A stretch of 64,000 nucleotides of DNA, taken from positions 806,001 to 870,000 of the forward strand of contig NZ_JBAJNO010000009.1 in assembly GCF_036880985.1 (NCBI RefSeq), read 5' to 3'. The position numbers and the translations under genes are program-made. Source of the stretch: Limibacter armeniacum (GTDB taxonomy: Bacteria > Bacteroidota > Bacteroidia > Cytophagales > Flammeovirgaceae). Below the pieces are notes generated by a model. That model was not told the DNA's origin and made no database searches. It saw only the letters and a list, made by a program, of their open reading frames with translations. Shown here one piece after another: positions 10,638 through 19,240 of this stretch (position 1 is its first letter; every line of letters starts with the position of its first letter).

Positions 10638-11351
10638 TTATATATAGATTTTTCGCCCTAGGTATTTAGGCTGCACATTCAGTACATATAAATCCAACAT
10701 TACTTTTACCCTTGCCAAATACTCTCTCAAATGAGTTTGCAAGTGGCTTCGAAAGCTTACGTTTTTAGCATTGTAAGCAACAGCACTAATCCCTTTATGC
10801 TTGGCTATATAAACTGCTCTCTCATTCTGGAATTTTTGGGAAATAATAGTAATCTCCTGCTGATTAAATATTTCCTTAGCCCTTACCACTGAGTCTAAAG
10901 TCCTGAAACCTGCAAAATCCATAATAATCCTTTCAGACGGCACCCCTCGCTTCATTAAGGCTGCTCTCATATCACGAGGCTCGTTATAATACCTGCTGCT
11001 ATTATCACCACTTACAATGATATACTTGATCTTCCCTGCCCTGTATAGCTCGACTGCTGCATCAATACGATAGTGAAAGTACAAGTTCTTTTTACCTGAC
11101 TTCACAAACTTACTCGTTCCCAAGATCAACCCAACCCTATTGGAAGGCACCTCAGTTACACTATCATAGGTCAGTGACTTACTGTAATTGGAAATAAATG
11201 TGTCGCAGGCAAAAATAACCCCAACCATAAGTATGGCAATCAAGACCACCATCTTTGAAATTTGGGATATTTGGTTTCTCCTTTCTGCCAGATAATCTCT
11301 CAACACACTCATTCTTCTAGCATTACAGATCTTGTATAATTCAGCGGGCAT
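10638..11351 (-). CDS. SanA/YdcF-like DUF218 envelope protein
   Basis: A 237-residue protein with one N-terminal membrane anchor (about residues 33-50) and a periplasmic DUF218 domain. The family core is visible as VGLILGTSKFVKSG, then YFHYRIDAAVELYRAGKI, IIVSGDNSSRYYNEP, and a GFRTLDSVVRAKEIF block. SanA is needed for envelope barrier function (vancomycin exclusion at high temperature) in Escherichia coli; its biochemical activity is not settled. A shorter start at residue 14 (MSVLRD) is possible and would also retain the anchor. It diverges from galM across a 646-base gap holding a probable small RNA. Confidence 0.85.
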   Translation of the reverse strand: MPAELYKICNARRMSVLRDYLAERRNQISQISKMVVLIAILMVGVIFACDTFISNYSKSLTYDSVTEVPSNRVGLILGTSKFVKSGKKNLYFHYRIDAAVELYRAGKIKYIIVSGDNSSRYYNEPRDMRAALMKRGVPSERIIMDFAGFRTLDSVVRAKEIFNQQEITIISQKFQNERAVYIAKHKGISAVAYNAKNVSFRSHLQTHLREYLARVKVMLDLYVLNVQPKYLGRKIYI

Positions 11352-11740
11352 CTTCTCTTCTTTTCTTCAATTCAAACAACAGTAACCTTGTCATTTTTGG
11401 CAAACATTCCTTGGTTACTGATAGCCGGTTAAAATCTTCTGGGTAAGAACGTAACGTCAACAGTTCTTAACAGCTAGATTCAAAATTTGTGCAAACATTC
11501 CAATCACACAAAAAACAATGCATACGATTACACATTTGTTTTACAAAGGACAGCCTTTGGAATCAGTTAGGCAATAACACAACTCAACTTTAACAGACCT
11601 AAACAGACTAATAAGATCTGTTAACTAAATGAAAACCAACAACCTTCGCCTTTTCTCCTTCAAAACAGTATAAGTTTATAAGCAATCATAAAGCAAATAC
11701 TGACTAAAATATTATTTCCACAAGCCTATCTTAGGTTTTA
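11352..11740. other. Gene-free region upstream of the sanA-like gene
   Basis: Nothing coding is visible. It contains short AACAG/CTGTT dyads (for example around 11600-11630) but no promoter motif I trust. Confidence 0.4.
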
Positions 11741-11884
11741 GAAAGGGTTATTTATAACTCTTTCAGGTATCCACTTGGGTAAGGTTTCTTACCCTTTGGA
11801 TGTCCTTCTCAAACAGTTAATTTTATTGTTTATTAACCTGTTCATGCTTGTTAAGCCATTGTCCTTTGGGCAGTGGCTTTTTTT
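11741..11884 (+). ncRNA. Candidate structured small RNA with terminator
   Basis: Four hairpins follow one another. H1: GAAAGGGTTA (11741-11750) with TAACTCTTTC (11755-11764). H2: GGGTAAG (11777-11783) with CTTACCC (11788-11794), extended by ATCCA/TGGAT (11769-11773, 11797-11801). H3: AACAG-TTAA with TTAA-C-CTGTT (11812-11820, 11833-11842). H4: AAGCCATTG (11853-11861) with CAGTGGCTT (11871-11879), then seven T residues. H4 is a plus-strand intrinsic terminator with no gene in front of it, so it implies a short transcript ending near 11884. The 5' end is not defined; no known RNA family is recognised. A long leader of galM with an attenuator is the alternative. Confidence 0.5.
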
Positions 11885-11997
11885 CATGCTATATTTCTAA
11901 ACGTTATGGACAAATAAAGTGTTCAAATTGTATATTTTGAAGCTTGTCGCTAGATTTGACGATAGTTCAATCGATCTAAATTCAGAATAAATCACCT

Positions 11998-13041
11998 ATG
12001 GCACAGGTCTCAATTAAAAAAGAGTTTTGGGGAAAGGTAGATGACCATGACGTTTACCTATTCACCTTAGAAAACAAACAAGGCACTAAAGCGCAATTCA
12101 CCAATTTCGGAGCCCACTGGATCAGTTTATTTACAGCAGACAAAAACGGACAATTCACAGATGTTTTAGTAGGGAAAGACTCTTTAGAGGGTTTACTGAA
12201 AGAACATCCTTTTTTTGGCTCAATTGTCGGGCGTTATGCCAATAGAATAGCCAATGGTAAGTGTCAGATCGATGGAAAAGAATATGAGTTTGCAATCAAT
12301 AACGGACCTAATCATTTGCATGGAGGGATCAAGGGCTTTGATAAGTATGTATGGCATGCTGAAGCTTTGGATGATGCTGTTCGCTTTAATATGATCAGCC
12401 CAGATGGCGATGAGGGATATCCAGGAACACTACAGGTTTCTGTTACCTATACGCTGACAGAAGAAAATGAAATCAAGATTGATTATCATGCCACCACAGA
12501 TAAGGTAACGGTTATCAACCTGACCAACCATGCTTACTTCAACTTAAAAGGAGATGGCACAGCCCTCAACCACCTAGTTGAGCTAAATGCCAGCAAATAT
12601 ACACCCACTGGCGACACCTCTATCCCAACAGGTGAACTGGCTACTGTGGCAGGTACACCAATGGACTTTACCAAAAGTAAACCTTTAGGACAAGAAATTG
12701 ACGTTGACTTCCAACAACTCCAATTTGGACATGGCTATGACCATAACTATATCATAGACAAACAACCCGATGAATTGGGGTTTGCGGCAAAAGTAATTGA
12801 GCCAGAGTCAGGACGAACGCTAGAAGTACTGACCACAGAACCTGGTGTACAATTGTACTCTGCCAACTGGATCGGTGGGTGTGAAGCAAAAGGTGGCAAA
12901 ATTTTGAATGATCGTGATGCCTTTTGTCTTGAGGCTCAAAAATTCCCAAATAGCCCCAACCAACCGACATTCCCTTCTGCTACCTTGAAGCCAGGTGAAA
13001 CTTACCGCCAGACGACTATCTATAAATTCGGCCATCAATAG
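11998..13041 (+). CDS. galM: Aldose 1-epimerase (mutarotase)
   Basis: A 347-residue cytoplasmic enzyme that interconverts alpha and beta anomers of galactose and glucose, feeding the Leloir pathway. Catalytic histidines lie in NHLHGG and LTNHAYFNLKG, and the general-base glutamate in FCLEAQKFPNSPNQP; the substrate loop GRYANRIANG is intact. No signal peptide is seen. Length is typical. No galactokinase or uridylyltransferase lies nearby. The promoter is unclear, though TATATTTTG at 11931-11939 is close to the Bacteroidota -7 box. It ends at a good hairpin terminator. Confidence 0.95.
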   Translation: MAQVSIKKEFWGKVDDHDVYLFTLENKQGTKAQFTNFGAHWISLFTADKNGQFTDVLVGKDSLEGLLKEHPFFGSIVGRYANRIANGKCQIDGKEYEFAINNGPNHLHGGIKGFDKYVWHAEALDDAVRFNMISPDGDEGYPGTLQVSVTYTLTEENEIKIDYHATTDKVTVINLTNHAYFNLKGDGTALNHLVELNASKYTPTGDTSIPTGELATVAGTPMDFTKSKPLGQEIDVDFQQLQFGHGYDHNYIIDKQPDELGFAAKVIEPESGRTLEVLTTEPGVQLYSANWIGGCEAKGGKILNDRDAFCLEAQKFPNSPNQPTFPSATLKPGETYRQTTIYKFGHQ

Positions 13042-13070
13042 TCAACCTACGATAGCTAGTATATAAATAG

Positions 13071-13104
13071 ACCCCGAAAGTCCTGATCCGGCTTTCGGGG
13101 TTTT
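13071..13104 (+). terminator. galM terminator
   Basis: ACCCCGAAAG and CTTTCGGGGT form a perfect 10-bp stem followed by TTTTG. Confidence 0.85.
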
Positions 13105-13376
13105 GCTTTATGTTAAATTCCATTTCCAGTCAACCATCCTTCCTTATATATTCACCAACAAATGTTCATTCATTGATGAATATTTATTATTTTATATAAA
13201 TAAAACAAGGTTATGCATTTCAGGTCTTCACCTGCATATCTCTCTTAACCTTAAAAAAATCTATTTGGTGAAGGCTTCATTCAGCACGTAGAAGACCCAT
13301 TTCGCTTGTGATCCTAAAAACATCCAAGACTTACACAACACAGCTATACTACCTCAATAAATATAACAATACTAAC
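13105..13376. other. Gene-free stretch before the hydrolase gene
   Basis: AT-rich; a 62-codon open frame here has poor composition and no family resemblance. No repeat or RNA signal is seen. Confidence 0.4.
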
Positions 13377-14285
13377 ATGAGCCATGCACTTTTAATGAAA
13401 TACACCAATGATTCATCTCGGTTCTTAACAATCGAAGGAAACCTTATCCATTATCAGATAGATGGACCTGAAGACGGCTACCCGCTTGTCATGCTCCATG
13501 GCTCGTTTTCATCACTCCATACTTTTGACAGCTGGACTGAAATCCTGAAAGATACTTTCCGAATCTACAGGTTTGATCTTCCTGGGTTAGGGCTCACTGG
13601 GGCGATTCAGTCACAAGACTATAGCATCAAGAACCTGATGCGATATCTCGATATTTTTCTGAGTCGGATGAACATCCACACTTGCTGTTTGATTGGCAGC
13701 TCACTAGGAGGCTGGATTGCTTGGGAATATGCCTTGCTCTGCCCCTCCAAAGTCAAGCAATTAGTCCTGATAAGTCCTGCTGGGTTTATAGACAGAGAGA
13801 GTATTCCACTACCCTTCAGAATGGCCCGCACTCCTTTTATTCATCATATTATCAAATATGCCATCAATCGCTCCATGTTGGAATCTTTCGTAAAGGAAGT
13901 TTTCTATAACCAGAATAAGATAACCAATGAGCTTGTCGACCGCTACTTTGACCTTTTTTCAAAGGAAGGTTCCGCAGAAGCCTTTTATATCTTTGTAAAC
14001 CAAAACTTCCACGAAAACACCCGTTTTCTGAAAAACATCTTATGCCCTACCTTGATTATTTGGGGAAAAGAAGACAAATGGATTCCTGTCAAAAATGCCC
14101 ATAAATTTCATCACCTGATTCCTAACAACCATTTGGTCATCTACGATTTTGCTGGGCACATCCCTATGGAGGAGATTCCTGAAGAAACTGCCGAGGACTT
14201 GCTTGAGTTTCTCTCCAAACACCTTTCCACCAAGGTTCGTCCCACATCAAAGCCTAAGAAAGTCTCCAGCACATTCAACCAATAA
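13377..14285 (+). CDS. Alpha/beta-fold hydrolase
   Basis: A 302-residue serine hydrolase from the start chosen here (MSHALLMKY). The oxyanion-hole motif HGSF is at residues 41-44, the nucleophile elbow GSSLG at 107-111 (Ser109), the acid Asp233 in WGKEDKW, and the catalytic His261 in AGHIPMEE, so the triad is complete. A cap domain lies between about 135 and 215. Substrate is unknown; it resembles the general carboxylesterase/MhpC-like group. An upstream extension of 23 residues is possible but is Thr/Tyr/Asn-rich and unlike the family. It is probably a single-gene unit. Confidence 0.85.
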   Translation: MSHALLMKYTNDSSRFLTIEGNLIHYQIDGPEDGYPLVMLHGSFSSLHTFDSWTEILKDTFRIYRFDLPGLGLTGAIQSQDYSIKNLMRYLDIFLSRMNIHTCCLIGSSLGGWIAWEYALLCPSKVKQLVLISPAGFIDRESIPLPFRMARTPFIHHIIKYAINRSMLESFVKEVFYNQNKITNELVDRYFDLFSKEGSAEAFYIFVNQNFHENTRFLKNILCPTLIIWGKEDKWIPVKNAHKFHHLIPNNHLVIYDFAGHIPMEEIPEETAEDLLEFLSKHLSTKVRPTSKPKKVSSTFNQ

Positions 14286-14418
14286 GTGCTATTAACAAGT
14301 CATTTATTTTAGTTTTAAGCCTCAATTTTAGACTAATTTTATAGATAAAATCACTTAAAATTGTGTAAAATTGACACCTTATTAGATGATTTCTTGAATA
14401 ACTAAACTATTACCGCAC

Positions 14419-15309
14419 TTGATACTAGCTTCCATTGATATTGGTTCCAATGCCATTCGACTACAAGTAGTCAACGCCCATGAAAACTATGGGGACAAGG
14501 ACTACAAAAGAGTAGAATATATCCGTTTTCCTCTCAGGCTCGGACAAGATGTTTTTAAAGTTGGTAAAATTACCCGAGCCACCGAAGAAAAGTTTGTCAA
14601 ACTGATGAAAGCTTTCACTACACTGATGGACATCTATGAAGTTGACGACTATATGGCTTGTGCAACTTCGGCCATGAGAGAGGCTGAAAATGGCAAACAA
14701 ATTATCAAGCGAATCTACTACCAGCATGGTTTGAAAATTGACATCATTGACGGCTCATTAGAGGCAGAAATCATCAACATGTCACTCAAACCCTACCTCC
14801 CTGATGGCAATGCCCTTCACATAGATGTAGGAGGAGGTAGTACAGAATTGAACATTTATCACAACAGGGAGAAAATTGCAGGCAAATCCTTCAAGATAGG
14901 CTCCGTCCGGAGTGGAAACCTCACCGAAGAAGAACGGGCTGAAAAATTCAGCAGCATGGAAATGTGGGTACATGCGCAAGATATTGACCTCAAAGGTAAC
15001 TTTAAGGCTATCGGTACAGGTGGTAATATCAATAAGCTATTCAGCATGAGTCCGCAATCACAGAATGTGGATAAAACAACCACGATCACCAATATTCAGG
15101 AGCTTCAGGAATATATTGGCGAGTTTACCTACGAAGAGCGAATTAAAGAACTCCAACTGAACAAGGACAGGGCAGACGTGATTATACCTGCTTCTGAGAT
15201 CTATATCAATTGTATGGAAATGGTAAATGCGAAAGATATTATTGTTCCCGGAGTAGGAATGAAAGATGGTATTCTCAAGTATATGAAAGCTAAAATGGAG
15301 GGTTATTAA
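14419..15309 (+). CDS. Ppx/GppA-type phosphatase with TTG start
   Basis: A 296-residue member of the actin-like ATPase fold, acting on polyphosphate or pppGpp-type substrates. The phosphate-1 loop ASIDIGSNAIRLQVV is at the extreme N-terminus and the second, LHIDVGGGSTELNIY, at about residues 133-147; TGGNINKL is a third family block. It lacks the C-terminal HD-like domain of long exopolyphosphatases, so it is the short form common in Bacteroidota. The start must be TTG at 14419: the in-frame stop at 14395-14397 is only 24 bases upstream and no ATG or GTG lies between. Confidence 0.88.
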   Translation: MILASIDIGSNAIRLQVVNAHENYGDKDYKRVEYIRFPLRLGQDVFKVGKITRATEEKFVKLMKAFTTLMDIYEVDDYMACATSAMREAENGKQIIKRIYYQHGLKIDIIDGSLEAEIINMSLKPYLPDGNALHIDVGGGSTELNIYHNREKIAGKSFKIGSVRSGNLTEEERAEKFSSMEMWVHAQDIDLKGNFKAIGTGGNINKLFSMSPQSQNVDKTTTITNIQELQEYIGEFTYEERIKELQLNKDRADVIIPASEIYINCMEMVNAKDIIVPGVGMKDGILKYMKAKMEGY

Positions 15310-15406
15310 AAAAGGGATCCTTCAGGTAAGTCAATCCGTGTTAAACCACTGAATATTAACGCTTTTTAATCAAGTACTAAAAAAATAGAATTCTCATTTT
15401 AAAGGG

Positions 15407-15436
15407 TTGATTTTCATCAACTATTTTCTATTTTTG
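15407..15436 (+). promoter_or_regulatory. Promoter of the UPF0316 gene
   Basis: TTG at 15407-15409 and TATTTTTG at 15429-15436 are separated by exactly 19 bases, the Bacteroidota housekeeping promoter form. It supports the ATG at 15482 as the start rather than a TTG inside the promoter. Confidence 0.65.
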
Positions 15437-15481
15437 CGGCGAAAATTTAACACGTTCTATCTAGGATTTTTACTGGAAACT

Positions 15482-16072
15482 ATGCAGAGTTCTTTTGCCG
15501 ACTTTTTAGGGATCAGCCCTGAAATCTTTGGTTATGTGGTATTACCACTTATGATCTTTATGGCACGTATTTCTGATGTATCTATCAATACGTTGCGGAT
15601 CATATTTATGCTTAACGATCGTCGTGGATTATCCACTGTATTGGGTTTCTTTGAAGCCTTTATTTGGCTTGTTGCCATTGGTCAGATATTTCAAAATATC
15701 GACAATATATTGAGTTACTTTGCTTATGCAGGTGGCTTTGCAACAGGTATTTGGGTTGGAATGCACATTGAAGGAAAATTAGCTATTGGTAATGTAATTC
15801 TTCGTGTAATCACACAACGTGATGGCGATGCAGTTGCTAACCGTCTTCGTTATGAGGGTTACCGAATGACTGAGGTAGATGCGACAGGGTCACAGGGAAA
15901 TGTCAAGATTCTTTTTCTGGTTATGAAAAGAAGACAGATTCCAGACGTTACTCACTTGATTCAGGAAACTAACCCGAAAGCATTCTATACAATTGAATCT
16001 ATAAAAAAAGTAAGTGAAGCTACAGCATTAAACAGGATCGTTCCGGGGGCACTACTTACTGGTGCAGAATAA
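15482..16072 (+). CDS. UPF0316/DUF2179 membrane protein
   Basis: A 196-residue inner-membrane protein with three N-terminal helices (about residues 16-85, including FGYVVLPLMIFMARISDVS) and a cytoplasmic C-terminal DUF2179-like domain from about residue 100. The NTLRIIFMLNDRRG and GFATGIWVGMHIEGKLA motifs are typical of UPF0316/DUF5698 proteins. DUF2179 domains are small-ligand-binding-like; the protein's function is not known. The start at 15482 is chosen because a longer frame would begin inside the promoter's -33 element. It ends at a hairpin terminator. Confidence 0.85.
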   Translation: MQSSFADFLGISPEIFGYVVLPLMIFMARISDVSINTLRIIFMLNDRRGLSTVLGFFEAFIWLVAIGQIFQNIDNILSYFAYAGGFATGIWVGMHIEGKLAIGNVILRVITQRDGDAVANRLRYEGYRMTEVDATGSQGNVKILFLVMKRRQIPDVTHLIQETNPKAFYTIESIKKVSEATALNRIVPGALLTGAE

Positions 16073-16105
16073 AGATTCAACCGCCTGTGATAAACCATAT
16101 ACAAC

Positions 16106-16135
16106 AAAGCACTTCTAACAATGAAGTGCTTTTTT
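16106..16135 (+). terminator. Terminator after the UPF0316 gene
   Basis: AAAGCACTTC and GAAGTGCTTT form a perfect 10-bp stem with a 7-base loop, then TTTTC. The reverse direction lacks a strong T-run. Confidence 0.8.
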
Positions 16136-16160
16136 CATTTATCAAACAACATTCTAGTTA

Positions 16161-17321
16161 CTAGATTTGAACCAATTTCTTGGTAACCAATACCCACGCA
16201 GGACTCAAAAAGATTGTAATAGCGATAATCACAATGGTAAGTTGATAGGAGTAAGAGGATATAATATGATGGTTATACCCCAATGAAGCCAAAACAAAAC
16301 TAAACTCTCCAATCTGAGCCAGCAATGAACCTCCGTAAATGCTTTCTTTCCAACTGTTTCCCAAAAACTTTAATGACAATGTATTGATGCCATGGTTGGA
16401 CAAATAGACAAGCAATACCAACCCTGCTACAACCTTCCAGTTTTCCACCAAGAAATTAAGATCTATCAACATACCAATTGACAGAAAAAATATAGAAACC
16501 AATATTATCCTGAAAGAGTGTAAACTATCATGAAGCCACCTTGATGAAGAAGTAGCATTGACCAGCATACCTGAAGCCAACGCTCCCAAACTTGCCGAAA
16601 GCCCAAGAAGTGAGGTCAGCAAAGCAAATCCAAAACACATCAGCAATGCGGCAAATACCTGCAACTCATGGTCTTTTTCCAATAATTTCTCAAATGGCAA
16701 CCTGATTATCTTCTTTCTCAGGATATAAACCAATAAGCCTATCACAAGTCCCCCTCCAATTACCTGCCTGATAATCTCATCCCTATCCAGTGATTCACCA
16801 CCGAGTAGTGTCAGAATAATCATCATAGGAACAATCAGGATATCTTGTGTCAATAAAATGCTGATAACACTTTCACTGATAGCCTTTAAATTACCCTCAC
16901 TGTTCTCCACTAGCTTAATTACCACCGCTGAGCTACTGATAGAAATAATAAAACCCAACAGGATGATTCGTCCCATACTCCACCCCAATAAAAAGCCTAT
17001 TACCGCAACAGTCAGTAAACTGAAAATCACCTGCATACCCGTACCGAAAAAGGCTATCTTCCATTTTTTCAAAAAATCTGGCAACGATATTTCCATCCCA
17101 ATAAAGAACATCAGAATAACCAACCCGATATCCCCTATCTTAGCTGTCATTTCATAGTCTGTCACAAACTGGAGTCCATAAGGACCTAACAACACACCTG
17201 ACAGAATATAAGCCAATATATATGGCTGTTTCAGTTTTTTAAGCAATAATCCCATCAGCATCACAGCCGTGCTGATTGCCAGCAGGACGTTCACCTCTTG
17301 TGCAAAAGCAGTTAACAACAT
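16161..17321 (-). CDS. CPA2-family cation:proton antiporter (Kef-type)
   Basis: A 386-residue integral membrane protein of about 12 helices that exchanges Na+ or K+ for H+. Family blocks include LKQPYILAYILSGVLLGPYG near residue 30, IGLVILMFFIGMEIS near residue 65, ISISSSAVVIKLVE near residue 125, and ILLTQDILIVPMMI near residue 155, which holds the conserved aspartate. It has no C-terminal TrkA-N/NAD domain, so it is the short form rather than full KefB/KefC. Ion preference is not deducible. It is transcribed toward the UPF0316 gene. Confidence 0.88.
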   Translation of the reverse strand: MLLTAFAQEVNVLLAISTAVMLMGLLLKKLKQPYILAYILSGVLLGPYGLQFVTDYEMTAKIGDIGLVILMFFIGMEISLPDFLKKWKIAFFGTGMQVIFSLLTVAVIGFLLGWSMGRIILLGFIISISSSAVVIKLVENSEGNLKAISESVISILLTQDILIVPMMIILTLLGGESLDRDEIIRQVIGGGLVIGLLVYILRKKIIRLPFEKLLEKDHELQVFAALLMCFGFALLTSLLGLSASLGALASGMLVNATSSSRWLHDSLHSFRIILVSIFFLSIGMLIDLNFLVENWKVVAGLVLLVYLSNHGINTLSLKFLGNSWKESIYGGSLLAQIGEFSFVLASLGYNHHIISSYSYQLTIVIIAITIFLSPAWVLVTKKLVQI

Positions 17322-17419
17322 TTCCCTTTAGAATTAATTTTACCTTTTGAATATAGTTGATATAGGGATTTAAAAAATCTTATTTCAAATAGATTTCATT
17401 TTTGGGAAAAGACAAAAAA

Positions 17420-17444
17420 AGCAGATAAGAAATACTTATCTGCT
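17420..17444 (-). terminator. Terminator after the SDR gene
   Basis: AGCAGATAAG and CTTATCTGCT form a perfect 10-bp stem with a 5-base loop; on the minus strand it is followed by a run of seven T. Confidence 0.85.
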
Positions 17445-17470
17445 CCTTATCCACGCTATTTAAAATTTGA

Positions 17471-18190
17471 TTACTTGCTAGGTGGAGTCGTTGGACGTAC
17501 TTCGATTTTACTTGGCAAGGTACGAGGATTCATCTTCAGAAGGTCGACTGTCATCTGTCCCAAATCTTCAGGTTGGATTTTCCATGCATCATCAGGATTT
17601 GGCTCATGACCATTGAAGTGACTTGTAACTGACCCTGGCATAATCGTCGTTACCTTAATTCCATACTTTCGCACATCCAGCATTACTGCTTGCGAAAAAC
17701 CTACCACACCAAACTTACTGGCATTATAAGCTGAGCCGTTAGCAAAGAAGTTAGTACCTGCCAAACTTGCGATGGTGATCAGGTAGCCTTTTGACTGTTT
17801 CAGCGCCTCCAATGAAGCTTTAGTAGAGTTAAATACACCTGTCAAATTAGTATCAATTGTTTCCTGCCATTGTTCTGCTGTCAGGTCTTCAATTGAACCA
17901 AAGTGTCCAAGCCCTGCATTAGCGATTACGGCATCTAGCTTCCCCCACTCTTTTACAATTGCATCCACTACACGCTGCTGAGAACCCAAATCTCTAACAT
18001 CTGCCTCAAAAGCTAAGACTTCAGCATCACTTACTTTACGTAATGATTCAGCTGCTTCATCAGCTGCCTGCTGCGTACGGCTTGTAATAGCTACATGTAC
18101 ACCATTTTTCAACAGTTCTACAGCAATTCCATAACCAATTCCTTTACTACCTCCTGTTACTAATGCTGTTTTACCTTTCAGTGATTCCAT
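17471..18190 (-). CDS. Short-chain dehydrogenase/reductase, FabG-like
   Basis: A 239-residue NAD(P)H-dependent oxidoreductase with a Rossmann fold. The cofactor motif TGGSKGIG is at residues 12-19, NAG at 91-93, and the catalytic Ser142, Tyr155 and Lys159 (YNASK) are in place. It resembles 3-oxoacyl-ACP reductases, but with no fatty-acid genes adjacent the substrate is uncertain; many such paralogues act on other ketones or alcohols. It is a single-gene unit with its own terminator. Confidence 0.88.
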   Translation of the reverse strand: MESLKGKTALVTGGSKGIGYGIAVELLKNGVHVAITSRTQQAADEAAESLRKVSDAEVLAFEADVRDLGSQQRVVDAIVKEWGKLDAVIANAGLGHFGSIEDLTAEQWQETIDTNLTGVFNSTKASLEALKQSKGYLITIASLAGTNFFANGSAYNASKFGVVGFSQAVMLDVRKYGIKVTTIMPGSVTSHFNGHEPNPDDAWKIQPEDLGQMTVDLLKMNPRTLPSKIEVRPTTPPSK

Positions 18191-18271
18191 TTTTTCTTGG
18201 TTTAAATTTTGTCTCTATTAAACAACTAAAACCTCTTCAGCAGGTTTTCATTTTTTTTAAATCAATAAAAA

Positions 18272-18296
18272 AACGGGCAAGTCTCCTTTGCCCGTT
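18272..18296 (-). terminator. Terminator after the pRiA4b-type gene
   Basis: AACGGGCAA and TTGCCCGTT form a 9-bp stem with a short loop; T-run follows on the minus strand. Confidence 0.85.
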
Positions 18297-18304
18297 CATC
18301 ACTG

Positions 18305-18877
18305 TTAATCTTCATAAAGCTCCCTTAGCCAAGCACTTACTTCACTGGCATCAAAATAACTGGGATCGTAATCTTCCATCTCCATTTCTTTGAACCAGCG
18401 TTTTACTTCTTTGTGCTCATCATCTTTTGGATTCTTCAACGCTTCAAGAACTCTCATATACCCCCAAATTCCTCCAACATTCTCTAACGGGCCTGCACCC
18501 ATTCCCATCTCACAATTTGGATAAAACTTGCCATCCTCAGGCTCTAAGATTTTTTCAAGCTTCAGTTCGTGCAACCAACTATCGCCGAAGTCATATTCGT
18601 ACATTATAGTCGCCTTCTCTTCCTTGACCAAATCACTTAACACAGTTTCCTGCGGGTCTTTATCATCCGACTCTGCTTCTTCCAGATCAGGGGTAATCAC
18701 TCCTTTGACACCAGGTATTGTAAATGCCCATAGATGATTGTCTCCCCACTCCATCACTGTTTGAATAATATAGTGTAGTTCTTCAAAAGTGATATCAGCA
18801 TAAACCTGAAACCTACGCCAAATTGGAGGTTTTGCCTCTACAAGATTCATCTTGAATTGGTATACTTTACCAGACAT
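18305..18877 (-). CDS. Plasmid pRiA4b ORF-3-like protein
   Basis: A 190-residue soluble protein of the pRiA4b ORF-3 family (PF07929 type). The signature KPPIWRRFQVYADITFEELHY lies near residue 15 (first 21 residues of the motif shortened here to its key W-R-R and FxxLH), followed by WAFTIP, then YEYDFGDSWLHEL and the Cys-containing PNCEMGMGAGP loop. Family members are found free-standing and beside mobile elements; their activity is unknown. The ATG at 18877 is chosen because the upstream extension is unlike the family. No transposase is nearby. Confidence 0.85.
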   Translation of the reverse strand: MSGKVYQFKMNLVEAKPPIWRRFQVYADITFEELHYIIQTVMEWGDNHLWAFTIPGVKGVITPDLEEAESDDKDPQETVLSDLVKEEKATIMYEYDFGDSWLHELKLEKILEPEDGKFYPNCEMGMGAGPLENVGGIWGYMRVLEALKNPKDDEHKEVKRWFKEMEMEDYDPSYFDASEVSAWLRELYED

Positions 18878-19240
18878 ATAGCATTGAATTTGAAAGCGGT
18901 ATAATCCTTTTCCTTTTATTATTATACAAATATAACTTGATCCTTTGGATATGGTGTCACCAAACAAAAATCTTTTGCAAGTGATAAAGTTTTCTTCTCC
19001 ACTCTAGAAAACGCATTTTTTAATAACAAAGCTTACATTCTCCATGTAACCTATAGAAAATAGATTAAGCCATTATTTTACACAAATAACTCATTTACAA
19101 TTAGTAACATTCATTACTTTTTAAAACGCTTCTTTTTTAGCTCAAAATATTATACCATATTAATTACTTTTTTACTATATTTTCACTGTATTATACAAAA
19201 TTATCGTGACGGAGTGACTTGATGTGAATATTAACCTGAA
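18878..19240. other. Divergent intergenic region
   Basis: AT-rich spacer between divergent genes. It should hold promoters for both, but I see no clear TAnnTTTG box, repeat or RNA. Confidence 0.4.

Noticed and set aside
13103-13291. 62-codon frame between galM and the hydrolase gene
   Set aside because: Begins in the galM terminator and has no coding-like composition.
18305-18877. Transposable element suggested by the pRiA4b ORF-3-like gene
   Set aside because: No transposase, inverted terminal repeats or target duplication is seen, and the family is often free-standing.
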